NCBI GenBank assembly: GCA_947577025.1
Contig: CANPTO010000015.1
Location: forward strand, 1 to 61,797
Reading direction: 5' to 3'
Length of the DNA stretch: 61,797 bases
Source of the DNA: an uncultured Clostridiaceae bacterium
Lineage (GTDB): Bacteria; Bacillota; Clostridia; TANB77; CAG-508
A program made the translations under genes and the position numbers. Below are positions 9,348 to 18,132 of this stretch, one piece after another; positions within the stretch are counted from its first letter, which is position 1, and the number at the start of each line of letters is the position of its first letter. The notes beneath the pieces are model-generated. The model made no database searches. It was not told where the DNA came from and saw only the letters and a list, made by a program, of their open reading frames with translations.

Positions 9348-9731
9348 CTTGTCCTCCTTTTTAATGTGGCTCAGAGGACTTTGCCTCTGAAGGGTTATTA
9401 GTTTCCTTTAAAGGCTTTTCTAAATATTATGTTACCAGTATATCATTTTTTAATTTATAATGCAATAGTATTTTTATATTTTAACGATTTTATGGTTACT
9501 ATATAATGGTTTTTAATAAAATTTCTTCGAAGACTTCTATGTCAAAATTATTTTCTAGTTTCGAACTTACAAAATGTTTTAAAAAATAAGAATAAAATTT
9601 TCTAAGCTCATTACACAGTATATCATATCTGTAATTCCCTACGGTCAAACAGCTAAGAAATCTTCGCTAAGATTCTTAAAGGAAAGATTTGGACGCGTCC
9701 CAAATCTTTCACAAATCTTTCACATTGTTTG
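9348..9731. repeat. Intergenic repeats, including a short copy of the murG-tail element
   Basis: 9578-9678 holds AAGAATAAAATTTTCTAAGC through TTCGCTAAGATTCTTA, a shortened relative of the element at 23177-23393. 9681-9710 is an ACGCGT-family hairpin (GGAAAGATTTGG, CGCGTCC, CAAATCTTTC) that should terminate the DUF3048 gene. GGCTCAGAGGACTTTGCCTC near 9366-9388 is a small palindromic motif. No gene is seen. Confidence 0.6.
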
Positions 9732-10814
9732 TTATTCATTATTATTGTTACTTATTTGCTCCCCTGGTTCAAATGTTACTTTTGAGTCTATTGGGCATAT
9801 TTGTATGAATGTGTTTCCGTCGTTTACTTGTATGATGTTTCCATTTAAGTCTTTATATAGTGTTTTTCCACTTCTTGATGTTTTTTCACATGTTATTTCT
9901 ATCGCTTTTCCATTTGTTATGTAATACCCTTTTAATGTTTTTATATTGTCTAATGTTTGCCTTCCTTTGTTTTCACCATCATTTAGTGTTGTATTTTTGC
10001 AAAATGTTATTATTATATTTTTGGCTGTTACGGCTTCTTTTGTGTCCCAGTCTACTTGTTTTGTTTTTCTTGAATATCTTACATAGTTTTTATTAGTTTC
10101 GTCATATTCGTATTTTACTGTGTTACTTTCTGAATATGGTATTGTGACTGTATTTGCTATAATGTCACTTTCTAGTTCTACTGGGTCTGCTACATAGTTT
10201 AGTACACTTTCTTTTTCTGATGTTAGCTTATAGCCGTCTTTTTGCGCTATTTCTAGTACTTTTTTTGTATTTGTTACTGCATTGTGTGGTGCTGATTTGT
10301 CTTTTACTCTCCAAAATGAGGTTGAACTTTCATATATTCCATTTATGTTATTTACTCCAAGTTTTGCTATGTCATTTTTTGCTTGTGGACTAAAACCAAA
10401 GTGTACATATATTGCATCATTTTCTAGTGCATAGTCTAAAAAGTAGTGTCTAGAACTTCTTACTGGTCCTAATTTTTCTAGGTCTTGCCCTTTATATAGT
10501 GCCATTAAACGTGTTTCTCCACCTTCTACTATCATTTCATATACAAGATATGCTTTACTTAGGTTTGCTTGTGGCATTGCACTTTTGTGGTTATCTATCA
10601 TTACTGCTATTGGTCTATCTGTTCCTTTAAATATTTGTGGCTCTTTTATTTCTACTACTGTTGGCTCTTTTTGACTGTTATTATTGTCTTCTTTTCCTAT
10701 AATTGTTTCTATAACATTTTTGTCTTTGGCAAATTTTATTCCTAATAATATTGCTGCTATTATGATTACTACTATTAATAATACTACTAATATTTTTCCA
10801 TTTGCTGATTTCAT
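9732..10814 (-). CDS. DUF3048 (YerB-like) cell-surface protein
   Basis: The protein has an N-terminal membrane anchor (VLLIVVIIIAAILLGI) and an extracellular DUF3048 domain with PIAVMIDNHKSAMPQANLS, VYEMIVEGGETRLMALY and GPVRSSRHYF, matching Bacillus YerB. The C-terminal half has the second family domain, with WDTKEAVTAKNIIITF. I start it at ATG 10814, where GAAAGGGTG lies six to seven bases upstream, rather than at the longer frame start 10883. It has about 360 residues. No lipobox is seen, so it is anchored by its helix. The family's biochemical role is not established. Confidence 0.85.
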   Translation of the reverse strand: MKSANGKILVVLLIVVIIIAAILLGIKFAKDKNVIETIIGKEDNNNSQKEPTVVEIKEPQIFKGTDRPIAVMIDNHKSAMPQANLSKAYLVYEMIVEGGETRLMALYKGQDLEKLGPVRSSRHYFLDYALENDAIYVHFGFSPQAKNDIAKLGVNNINGIYESSTSFWRVKDKSAPHNAVTNTKKVLEIAQKDGYKLTSEKESVLNYVADPVELESDIIANTVTIPYSESNTVKYEYDETNKNYVRYSRKTKQVDWDTKEAVTAKNIIITFCKNTTLNDGENKGRQTLDNIKTLKGYYITNGKAIEITCEKTSRSGKTLYKDLNGNIIQVNDGNTFIQICPIDSKVTFEPGEQISNNNNE

Positions 10815-10927
10815 ATTTTTCACCCTTTCTTGCATTATATGTGTAATATTTAACTGGTTTTTATATATTTTGTGCTTAGACACATCAGATGTTGGAAATT
10901 TGAGTTTTTTATTTTGATTTATTTTTT

Positions 10928-11410
10928 CTATCTTACTATTTTTAATTCATTCAATATTTTTTCTTCTTTTGGGCGCATTTTCTTTTTATCTTCTTCTTCT
11001 ATGTGGTCATAGCCCATTAGGTGGTAAAAGCCATGTACTAACATGTATGATAGCTCTCTTTCAAAACTATGTCCATATTCTTTTGCTTGTTTTTCTACTC
11101 TTTTGATTGATATTACTATGTCTCCTATTGTTTCTGGTACTATTTGCTTTTGCTTACTTTTTACTATTTCTTCTATTTCTTCTTTTTCAAACATTGGAAA
11201 TGAAAGCACGTCTGTTTCTTTGTCTATTTTTCTGTAATTGTTATTTAGTTCTTTTATTTTTTTTGGTGTTGTTAGTGTTATACTTATGTATAGGTTTAGG
11301 TCTTTTAGTTTTTCTTCTTCAAAACACTTTTGTATAACTTGTTGTATTTTATTTTTATATGTTTCATTTTCTTCTATATCTTCATAGTTGATTTCTACTA
11401 ATTCTTGCAT
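10928..11410 (-). CDS. ybeY: endoribonuclease YbeY
   Basis: YbeY is a zinc-dependent single-strand endoribonuclease for rRNA maturation and quality control. The metal site HGFYHLMGYDH is at about residues 126-136, and the DVLSFP motif is present. The 160-residue length is normal. Its start overlaps the end of the upstream 402-residue gene by 13 bases and has AGGAAGGAAAG as ribosome site, so the two are probably co-translated. Confidence 0.95.
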   Translation of the reverse strand: MQELVEINYEDIEENETYKNKIQQVIQKCFEEEKLKDLNLYISITLTTPKKIKELNNNYRKIDKETDVLSFPMFEKEEIEEIVKSKQKQIVPETIGDIVISIKRVEKQAKEYGHSFERELSYMLVHGFYHLMGYDHIEEEDKKKMRPKEEKILNELKIVR

Positions 11411-12606
11411 AATACTTTCCTTCCTGTATATATACCTTCTGATATGTATTTATTTTTTATTTGTTTCATTTCTCCTAATGAAACTAACTTGTTTTTATAA
11501 AATTGTATACTTCTATAATACTTATTTTCATTTTTGTATATTTGCTTTAGGTCACTTTTTATGAATAGAATTTCTTTTTGCTTTTTATATTCTTCTTCAT
11601 TTTGTTTTATATTTTCTAGTTTTTTATATTTATTCCAAAATTCTTTGTATTCTTCTCTTTTTTCTGGCTTGTCCCAATATACTTTAGTAGAAAGTAGTTT
11701 TACATTATATTCTTCTATTAGTTTTATTAATAGTGCATATGCTCTTTCTCTCTTTTTGGCTACTTTTGTGTCTACTATTAGGCTTCGTACATCTTTTAGT
11801 AATTTTATATAACATTGTTCTGCTACAATTAGTGGTATACTATGTGTAAATAGTTTTCTGCTTAGTGCTATTAATACCATTCTCTTTTCTATTAATTCAT
11901 TTTGGTCTAATTTTCCTACTGTGTAGTTTTCAAATTTGTTGTATTCTTCTATAATTTCTTTATATGTGTTATTTTCGCTTACTTCTAGCTTTATTGGTAA
12001 TATTGTTGTTATGTATTCTTCTAATACTACAAATATTTTCTCATATATGATATCTTTACTTTGACTTGATAGGTTGTCTGCTAGTTTTATAGAAAAATGT
12101 TTTAGTAGCCCTTTATATAGTGCATCTATTTTTGTAATATAAAATTCTTTATACTTTTGTATTAGTTTTTCTTTATTTGTATTTTGTACTGCTTGGTAGT
12201 CTAATTCTAATAAGTATTTTTGTTTTTTATATTTATACTCTAGGTATTCTGTGTCTTTTATTTTTATGACATTATAATACTTTGATAGAGCATCTTTTTC
12301 AAAGTCAGATGCTGTATCATTTTTTACTTTTTTATATATTGAGTCCATCACATGCTTATCTATCGCCTCTAAATATAAGCTATATATCTCTTCATATTTT
12401 TTTTCTATTGTTTCTTTTTTACTTTCATCGTTTTCATTATTTGCTTGTTTAAATGCTTCATAATTTTTTAGCACATTATTTCTTTTCATTGAAATAATTA
12501 CTCCATTAATTCCTATTTTTGTAGGAACTAGCATTTTTGTTAATGTGTTAGTTAATTTTGTAAAAAATGTTTTGTCTGCGTAGACTCTTAAGCTTCTTTC
12601 TTCCAT
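11398..12606 (-). CDS. unrecognised 402-residue helical protein between yqfD and ybeY
   Basis: I do not recognise this protein. It is rich in Lys, Glu, Tyr and Ile, mostly helical, with probable coiled coil around residues 55-150 and 300-370, and no signal peptide or clear membrane span. It sits between yqfD and ybeY, where most Firmicutes carry phoH, but has no Walker A motif and is not PhoH. The ATG follows AAAGGATTGATAAC. Co-translation with ybeY suggests a link to RNA metabolism or to the sporulation genes upstream, which is inference only. Confidence 0.7.
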   Translation of the reverse strand: MEERSLRVYADKTFFTKLTNTLTKMLVPTKIGINGVIISMKRNNVLKNYEAFKQANNENDESKKETIEKKYEEIYSLYLEAIDKHVMDSIYKKVKNDTASDFEKDALSKYYNVIKIKDTEYLEYKYKKQKYLLELDYQAVQNTNKEKLIQKYKEFYITKIDALYKGLLKHFSIKLADNLSSQSKDIIYEKIFVVLEEYITTILPIKLEVSENNTYKEIIEEYNKFENYTVGKLDQNELIEKRMVLIALSRKLFTHSIPLIVAEQCYIKLLKDVRSLIVDTKVAKKRERAYALLIKLIEEYNVKLLSTKVYWDKPEKREEYKEFWNKYKKLENIKQNEEEYKKQKEILFIKSDLKQIYKNENKYYRSIQFYKNKLVSLGEMKQIKNKYISEGIYTGRKVLCKN

Positions 12607-12619
12607 GTTATCAATCCTT

Positions 12620-13805
12620 TCAAAACACTACTTTTTCTTTTGTCCCAATGGTTTCTAGTACTTCATATATAACCTCTACTTCTACAAATTCTTCGTTTTC
12701 ATTATAGTTTATATATGTATTTAAAATACTTTCTTTATTTTCTATTTGCTGTTCTATTTCTCTTTTTGCCTTTTCTATTGCTAGCTCTTTTGCTTGCTGT
12801 TTTGTGTATTGTATATCTTTTTGTATGTATTCATAATTTGTATTTTTTATGATTTGTATTGGTAAATAGAAGTCTGAAAATATTTTTATTTTTTTAGTTT
12901 CCTCTATTGTATCATAATTTTTTAATTTTGAAAGAGTTTTATAAAAATTTATTCGAAAATTATTTATTGTTACGGAATATTTATTTTCTTGTGTTCCTGT
13001 TCTTTCTGAAATTGTTTGTTTTAACTGTACTTTTTCTTTTTGTGTATACCATACTTTTGCTGTAACTTCGCCATTTGCATGTACATAACGCATGCCTGTA
13101 TATTTACCCTCAAGCCATCCTCCTATTAGTATACTTCCTTGTTTTATTGTATCCCCTTCTTTTACTAAGGGTGTACCATTTACAGCACTTACCTTTACTA
13201 TTATTCCGTGGTTTTGTTGCAACTATATTGCAATAATCTTTTTCGTCTATTATTTCTGGTCTTTTGTCTGATTCTACTATTTTAACAATTGCATTTGTTC
13301 CTTTTAATTGTATTCCTATCCATGCTAAGTCATTTCTTTCTAACCTCATTTTGTTTATAATTTCTTTTGCATTTATTTTACTTTTTAGAGTACCTAATTT
13401 TAGTCCATCTGCTTCTAAATTTTTTATTAGTTCTTCTTTTGGTATGTTAACATTTCCTGTTACCTCTATATTCCAAACAAAATTTGATAATGATATTACT
13501 CCTACAGTAAGAAGCAGTAAAAATACAAAAAATACTTTTCTTTTTCTATATTTATTAAATATAAATGGAAGTCCTTTTTTACTTTTTATTTTTACTCTAC
13601 ATTTTGTTGATTTTGCTATTTTGCTTATTTTTCTAAAATTTTTTATACCTATATTACTATATGCTATAGTTGCCCTTGTTCTTTTTATATTCCATAAAAA
13701 TATATTTTTTGATATACAAATATTTATAAATTTTTCTACAAAGTATCCTTCTATTTCAATATTTAAATATCCTAATATATAATTTAAAAGTATTTTTATG
13801 TACAA
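12620..13805 (-). pseudogene. yqfD: sporulation protein YqfD, interrupted by a +1 shift at CGG
   Basis: The two frames 13110-13805 and 12620-about 13211 together make one YqfD (about 393 residues), a membrane protein of stage IV sporulation. The N-part has the hydrophobic span VFFVFLLLLTVGVISLSNFVW and ends in family sequence CNIVATK; the C-part resumes with GIIVKVSAVNGTPLVKEGD and GGWLEGKYTG. The reading is AAA CCA CGG A; skipping the C at 13208 gives K-P-G-I-I and restores the family spacing. The start is TTG at 13805 behind GGGAGG. It may be a real mutation, a sequencing insertion or programmed +1 frameshifting (see findings). Confidence 0.8.
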
Positions 13806-13840
13806 TTTACTATTCCTCCCTCAAGATTTTTTGGCTAACT

Positions 13841-14128
13841 TTATTCAATTTCTTCAAAATCTACTGTTTCTATTTTTCCTGTTATCATGATGTCATCTGT
13901 TGTCATTTCTGTTAAGTTTAAATTAAATCCATTTATATTTATTATTCCTAGATATGTACTTATTCTTATATAGAATTCTTGATATTCTAGTATTCCTTTA
14001 TAATTTTCTATTAGCATTTCTCCAAAACCCATTATTGTTATTTTTGGTTCATTAGAAGAAATCTCTTTAGGAATTTCTAATATTCTCTCTAAACGATTTT
14101 GAACCTTTTCATTCTTTCTCTTTTTCAT
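13841..14128 (-). CDS. yqfC: sporulation protein YqfC (YabP/YqfC family)
   Basis: This 95-residue soluble protein shows the YabP/YqfC pattern: ITIMGFGEMLIENYKGILEY, then RISTYLGIININGFNLNL and a terminal IMITGKIETVDF. It is the usual partner directly upstream of yqfD and is associated with the sporulation regulon in other Firmicutes. The start chosen is ATG 14128, behind AGGGTG, rather than the GTG three codons earlier. Confidence 0.88.
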   Translation of the reverse strand: MKKRKNEKVQNRLERILEIPKEISSNEPKITIMGFGEMLIENYKGILEYQEFYIRISTYLGIININGFNLNLTEMTTDDIMITGKIETVDFEEIE

Positions 14129-14241
14129 GTTTATCACCCTAATTTTATTTATTTCTTATCGCAATCTTCTCTTATTCTACCCTAAGTTTACATTTAAGTA
14201 ACCTCCTCAAAAAACCTTATCCCTCTCTCAGCAACCTCCAA

Positions 14242-15063
14242 CTACCTTTCAAAATCATCAAGGCTTGCAAATTCATACCCCATATTTCTTATCTCTTTTA
14301 TACAATACTCCAATATGTTTGTATTGTCTTTTGAATTTCCATGTAGAAGTATTACTGCTCCATTATGTATGTTGTCTAATACTTTCTTTTTAGCATAATC
14401 TTCTCTTCCTTGCTTTTTTTCATCCCAGTCGTCATATGCAAAACTCCACATTACTGTTGTATATCCTAGGTTGTTACATACTTGCAGTGTTTTTTCACTA
14501 TATTCTCCTTTTGGTGGTCTTATATATTTCATTTCATATCCAAATTTATTATATATTGCTTCATGTAGGTTCATTACTTCTTTTTTTGTTTCTTCTTCGC
14601 TTAAGCTTGGCATACTTTTGTGGTTTACTGTATGGTTTCCAATTGTATGACCACCATCTATCATTTTTTGTACTAGCTCTGAGCTTGTATTTACATAGTG
14701 TGCTGTTATAAAGAATGCTGCTGGTACATTATTTTCTTTTAATACTTGCAGTATTTTCTCTGTGTTTCCTGCCTCATATCCTTCATCAAATGTTAAATAT
14801 ACCTTTTTTGACTCTTTATTTCCCATTGCTATTCCTTTGGCTTCATCTATTATTTGCTTATTTACTTTTCCTAGGTCTGGTTGTTCATGGTTATCGTTTC
14901 TTTTTATTCCCCATTCTATTTTTTTTGTGCTTATTGGCTGTGAACTTGTACTTATTGTTTTATTATCCTTTATTAAAACTAGGTTTACTGTAAATGCACA
15001 TACTATAATTGCTCCTATAATTAATAAGTATTTTTCTTTACCTTTTCCTATAAAATTTTTCAA
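14242..15063 (-). CDS. pdaA: PdaA-type polysaccharide deacetylase
   Basis: This is probably the delta-lactam de-N-acetylase that modifies muramic acid in spore cortex. It has an N-terminal signal anchor (YLLIIGAIIVCAFTVNLVLI) and a NodB domain with LTFDEGYE (the PdaA form, with Glu replacing the second Asp), HTVNHKSM for metal binding, RPPKGEYS and a final LLHG. The length of 273 residues is normal. The start is TTG at 15063 behind GGAGGGG. It sits close to yqfC/yqfD, in line with a sporulation role. Confidence 0.88.
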   Translation of the reverse strand: MKNFIGKGKEKYLLIIGAIIVCAFTVNLVLIKDNKTISTSSQPISTKKIEWGIKRNDNHEQPDLGKVNKQIIDEAKGIAMGNKESKKVYLTFDEGYEAGNTEKILQVLKENNVPAAFFITAHYVNTSSELVQKMIDGGHTIGNHTVNHKSMPSLSEEETKKEVMNLHEAIYNKFGYEMKYIRPPKGEYSEKTLQVCNNLGYTTVMWSFAYDDWDEKKQGREDYAKKKVLDNIHNGAVILLHGNSKDNTNILEYCIKEIRNMGYEFASLDDFER

Positions 15064-15123
15064 ATTTCTTCCCCTCCATTATTTTGGTTTATTCTATTTT
15101 ATGAGGTTTATTTTATTTTATTC

Positions 15124-15176
15124 AAAAAAAGAATTAGGACATGTAGGAAATCTTCCCACTGTCCCAATTCTTTTTA
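15124..15176. terminator. Terminator hairpin between the DUF4160 gene and pdaA
   Basis: AAAAAGAATTAGGACA pairs with TGTCCCAATTCTTTTT around an 18-base loop, with A- and T-runs at the ends. It lies downstream of the minus-strand gene ending at 15203 and can act on either strand. Confidence 0.75.
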
Positions 15177-15202
15177 ATTTATTTATCTTTTTCTTTTTTA
15201 TT

Positions 15203-15469
15203 TTAGCAATAAAATCTTATTTCTTGATCTGGAAAATGTTTTTTCCATTCAGCTATTATAAAAAAATAATTACCAGATATTGTTGTAAGTAATTCAGTTA
15301 AGTCTTTACTTGGTATTTTACTTTTATTGTTTGACAAAATGCATCCGCCACTTTTAGTAAGCCATATTTTTGTAGAATTTGCTACTGGTTTTCCTTTTGA
15401 TACATGTACATGGATTGGCTCTTCATTTTCTTTTGACCAAAAATATATTTTATATCCGCATTGTTTCAA
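15203..15469 (-). CDS. DUF4160 domain protein
   Basis: This 88-residue protein has the DUF4160 layout: an N-terminal KIYFWSKENEEPIHVHVSKG with paired histidines, then an acidic or polar strand and a C-terminal IIAEWKKHFPD. Members often sit beside a second small DUF2442-type gene and have toxin-antitoxin-like gene organisation, but no activity is established. The gene upstream ends five bases before this one starts. Confidence 0.75.
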   Translation of the reverse strand: MKQCGYKIYFWSKENEEPIHVHVSKGKPVANSTKIWLTKSGGCILSNNKSKIPSKDLTELLTTISGNYFFIIAEWKKHFPDQEIRFYC

Positions 15470-15474
15470 ATATA

Positions 15475-15759
15475 TTAGGCACTTTCAAGACCTCCCTCTC
15501 TAGCCATTCTATAAAAATGTGGTACACCACGTTCCACAACTGTTTTAAATATTGCTATTTCTTCATCAGTATAATTTCCATCTTTATATAATATTTTACA
15601 ACTTGGAAGTTCAAACCTTACACTATCAAATCCATGTTCTGTAGGTCTTTCAAAATGTACATGTATAATTTCTTCTCCATTTTCATTTTTTATAATATCA
15701 GTAAAAACTACCTCAGTTTCATCTGCATATTTACAATAATCATGCATCATTTTTATCAC
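15475..15759 (-). CDS. small partner protein of the DUF4160 gene
   Basis: This 94-residue acidic protein has a beta-rich first half (EVVFTDIIKNENGEEIIHVHFERP) and a helical C-terminus (EEIAIFKTVVERGVPHFYRMAREGG). It is almost contiguous with the DUF4160 gene and certainly co-transcribed. It may play the role that DUF2442 proteins play elsewhere, but I do not place it in that family with certainty. The second methionine codon (after MIK) is another possible start. Confidence 0.6.
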   Translation of the reverse strand: MIKMMHDYCKYADETEVVFTDIIKNENGEEIIHVHFERPTEHGFDSVRFELPSCKILYKDGNYTDEEIAIFKTVVERGVPHFYRMAREGGLESA

Positions 15760-15822
15760 TCTCCTTTTAATTTGTACTATTAGTATAGCATATTTTTTTC
15801 TATTTTACTACACTTTGAGCTA

Positions 15823-15861
15823 AAAAGAAACAAATTTGAAAATTCCAAACTTGTTTCTTTT
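15823..15861. terminator. Terminator hairpin downstream of ycaO
   Basis: AAAAGAAACAAATTTG pairs with CAAACTTGTTTCTTTT almost perfectly around a short loop. It lies past the minus-strand stop of the ycaO gene at 15910. Confidence 0.7.
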
Positions 15862-15909
15862 GTGGTGGATTCGGAAAATGGAAGATTTCTTCCTTACCAA
15901 ATCTTTCTT

Positions 15910-17718
15910 TTATTCAAATATCTTCCTATTTTCAATTTGATTTATCACATTATCTCTTTGTGCTTCTCTAAATTTTTTCATAAATGGTAGATAGTATGTA
16001 TCATCATTATCAGTGTAGTCCTCTTGGGTAATTCCATAATGATTCATTATTATTTCTTCTGGATTTCTGAAACTTATTTCTATTATTTCAGCTATTTGCT
16101 CATCAAATAATATTTGTATGTAGTGCATTGCTTTTTCGTGCTGTTTTAGTTTGTCCATTGCTGAAGCATAGTAATATACTGCTTTTACTATGGCCTTTTC
16201 TAATTCGTTTCCTTGTATGTTTTCTTCTATAAAGTTTAAATCTTCTAACATTTTTGCTGCTTTTTCATATTCTTTGTTCATTATATAGCAAATTCCTAAA
16301 AAGTATTTTGCGCCCATTCCAAATTGTTCACATGGTAATATTGTAGGGTCTTTTAAGCTTATGAATGCTGATAGCTCTTCATATCCTATTTCATTTACTA
16401 TTATTTCTAGAGTTTTTACTACTTCAGCTATATTACTTATGGTTATTGTTTTTAAGTCTTTTAACCAACTATGCATGTTTTCTATCACATTTATGTATTT
16501 ACAGTCTGGGTCAAAATTTATTTCACTCATTCCTGGTATTGCTATACTATATGTCGGAAACCCTAATATTGATAGGTCCCTTATTAAAATGTCCTTGTTT
16601 TCTTTCATAATAGTGTTTACTAGATTTTTTAGTATAGTTTTATTGTCTAGCTCTGATACATCTGGCATTTGCGTGAACTCATATGTTGTTTCCTCTCCTA
16701 TTATTTGATATGGTACTGCTGCAAAATCTGAAAATAAAAATTTGGTTAGGTTTTTGTCTTCATTTTCGCTTTGCTCATAAAAGTCAAATAGGCATGTTTG
16801 TGCATAGTCATATATATCTCTTCCTTGTGCAGCCTCTGTAAAACATCTTTCCATTGCTATTCCGTAATCTGGGTGTGCTCCTAGCTTAAATCCAAACTTT
16901 CCTGTATTCTTTTCTAATATGTATAGTCCTGCTACTGGATATTTTCCTCCTAATGAACAGTCTACTAGTCTATAGTAATAATTGCTATTTTGTTTTAGTC
17001 TTTCTAGCATTTTTTCTACTTTTGGGAAGTTTTTTATATAACTTTCTGGAATTTGTGGCAAAACTAATCTCTCTTTTAAAATTTTTATTGCTACATGTCT
17101 TTCAAGTATTTCTGATAATCCCTCTATTAGTGCTTCTTCTGGCGAGTTTCCTGCACACATTCCATTAGAGCCATATAAATAGTTGAATAACTTGTCTGGC
17201 ATATATTGTATTTGTCTATTTTTTACACTATAATATGGTAATGATTTACTATCTTCTTCATTTATTACTTTACATTTTTCATTTAAAATTTCTCTCATGT
17301 ATTCTTGTTTTTCTTCTTTTGTTTTATATTCATATTCATTTATTTTTGCTATATTTTCTAACATTGTGTTGCTATTTTGTATTAGCTCTTCTATTGTTAA
17401 ATGCTTTTCATCTGGTGAATTTATAAATGGTAATTCTTTGGTTGCTTCTTCTACTCTAAAGCGCAACAATCCATTTTGCAACCTCTCAAAAAACTCTGCA
17501 TATGCACTTGCCATTGCATACTCTTTTGTCATTCCTTTTCCATTTTGCCCCATATTAGTTCCTTTAATACATAATCTTAGTGAATATGTTCCTACACTAC
17601 TTTTTTCTGACCAGTTTTCTTCTACTTGAATTTCCATTTCCTTTAAAATTTTCTTTAATCTTTTTACTGTTTCTTCTGGCTCTACTTCTTTATATCGCCT
17701 TTCTTGTAATTTACTCAT
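15910..17718 (-). CDS. ycaO: YcaO-domain protein with C-terminal helical repeats
   Basis: This 602-residue protein resembles E. coli YcaO, an ATP-dependent backbone-activating enzyme of the family that also makes azolines and thioamides. The YcaO core is seen as SNGMCAGNSPEEALIEGLSE, ILERHVAIKIL, HPDYGIAMERCFTEAAQG and SILGFPTYSIAIPG. Residues after about 440 form TPR-like helices, as in E. coli YcaO. E. coli YcaO is linked to RimO methylthiolation of ribosomal protein S12. No precursor peptide, cyclodehydratase partner or TfuA gene is adjacent. It is divergent from the agr locus. Confidence 0.85.
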   Translation of the reverse strand: MSKLQERRYKEVEPEETVKRLKKILKEMEIQVEENWSEKSSVGTYSLRLCIKGTNMGQNGKGMTKEYAMASAYAEFFERLQNGLLRFRVEEATKELPFINSPDEKHLTIEELIQNSNTMLENIAKINEYEYKTKEEKQEYMREILNEKCKVINEEDSKSLPYYSVKNRQIQYMPDKLFNYLYGSNGMCAGNSPEEALIEGLSEILERHVAIKILKERLVLPQIPESYIKNFPKVEKMLERLKQNSNYYYRLVDCSLGGKYPVAGLYILEKNTGKFGFKLGAHPDYGIAMERCFTEAAQGRDIYDYAQTCLFDFYEQSENEDKNLTKFLFSDFAAVPYQIIGEETTYEFTQMPDVSELDNKTILKNLVNTIMKENKDILIRDLSILGFPTYSIAIPGMSEINFDPDCKYINVIENMHSWLKDLKTITISNIAEVVKTLEIIVNEIGYEELSAFISLKDPTILPCEQFGMGAKYFLGICYIMNKEYEKAAKMLEDLNFIEENIQGNELEKAIVKAVYYYASAMDKLKQHEKAMHYIQILFDEQIAEIIEISFRNPEEIIMNHYGITQEDYTDNDDTYYLPFMKKFREAQRDNVINQIENRKIFE

Positions 17719-18000
17719 TTTTTTCTCCCTTCGTTTATTTTATAAAATTTTATCATTTTCGACAAATTCTTTTCCTTATATTATATGAAACAGTGTTTTT
17801 ATTATATAAAATTGTTTTTCATATTTTACATATATATTATATTGCTTTTTATATAATTTTTTTCAAATTTTTGTATTTACTTTGGCAACTTTTATTATAC
17901 TTATTAGTTAATATTTATTTATAAGTCATATTATTTCATCCCTTTTGTACCAAGGTTTTGCAGGTTTCGACATTTTTTTATTTTTTAATTTATTTTTCTA
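17719..18000. other. AT-rich divergent intergenic region
   Basis: About 280 of the 414 bases between ycaO (minus) and agrA (plus) are very AT-rich, with runs of TATATA and no reading frame. No match to the staphylococcal AgrA direct repeat was seen. Any ycaO promoter must lie here, but none is clear enough to call. Confidence 0.4.
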
Positions 18001-18029
18001 TTGACATTATGAAATTTTTGATTTATCAT
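18001..18029 (+). promoter_or_regulatory. Sigma-A-type promoter for agrA-agrC
   Basis: TTGACA at 18001-18006 and TATCAT at 18024-18029 are separated by 17 bases. Together they give a good vegetative promoter about 100 bases before the agrA start. Confidence 0.65.
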
Positions 18030-18132
18030 ATAGAATAATTGGAAAAAATAGGTAATTGAGTTTTCATAATTCTTCTTATTTTTTTTACAATATATATATT
18101 TTTTTGTATATATATTACGCGGAGGATAAATC

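Noticed and set aside
17719..18132. AgrA binding sites in the ycaO-agrA gap
   Set aside because: No pair of direct repeats resembling the staphylococcal AgrA site could be identified in this AT-rich DNA.
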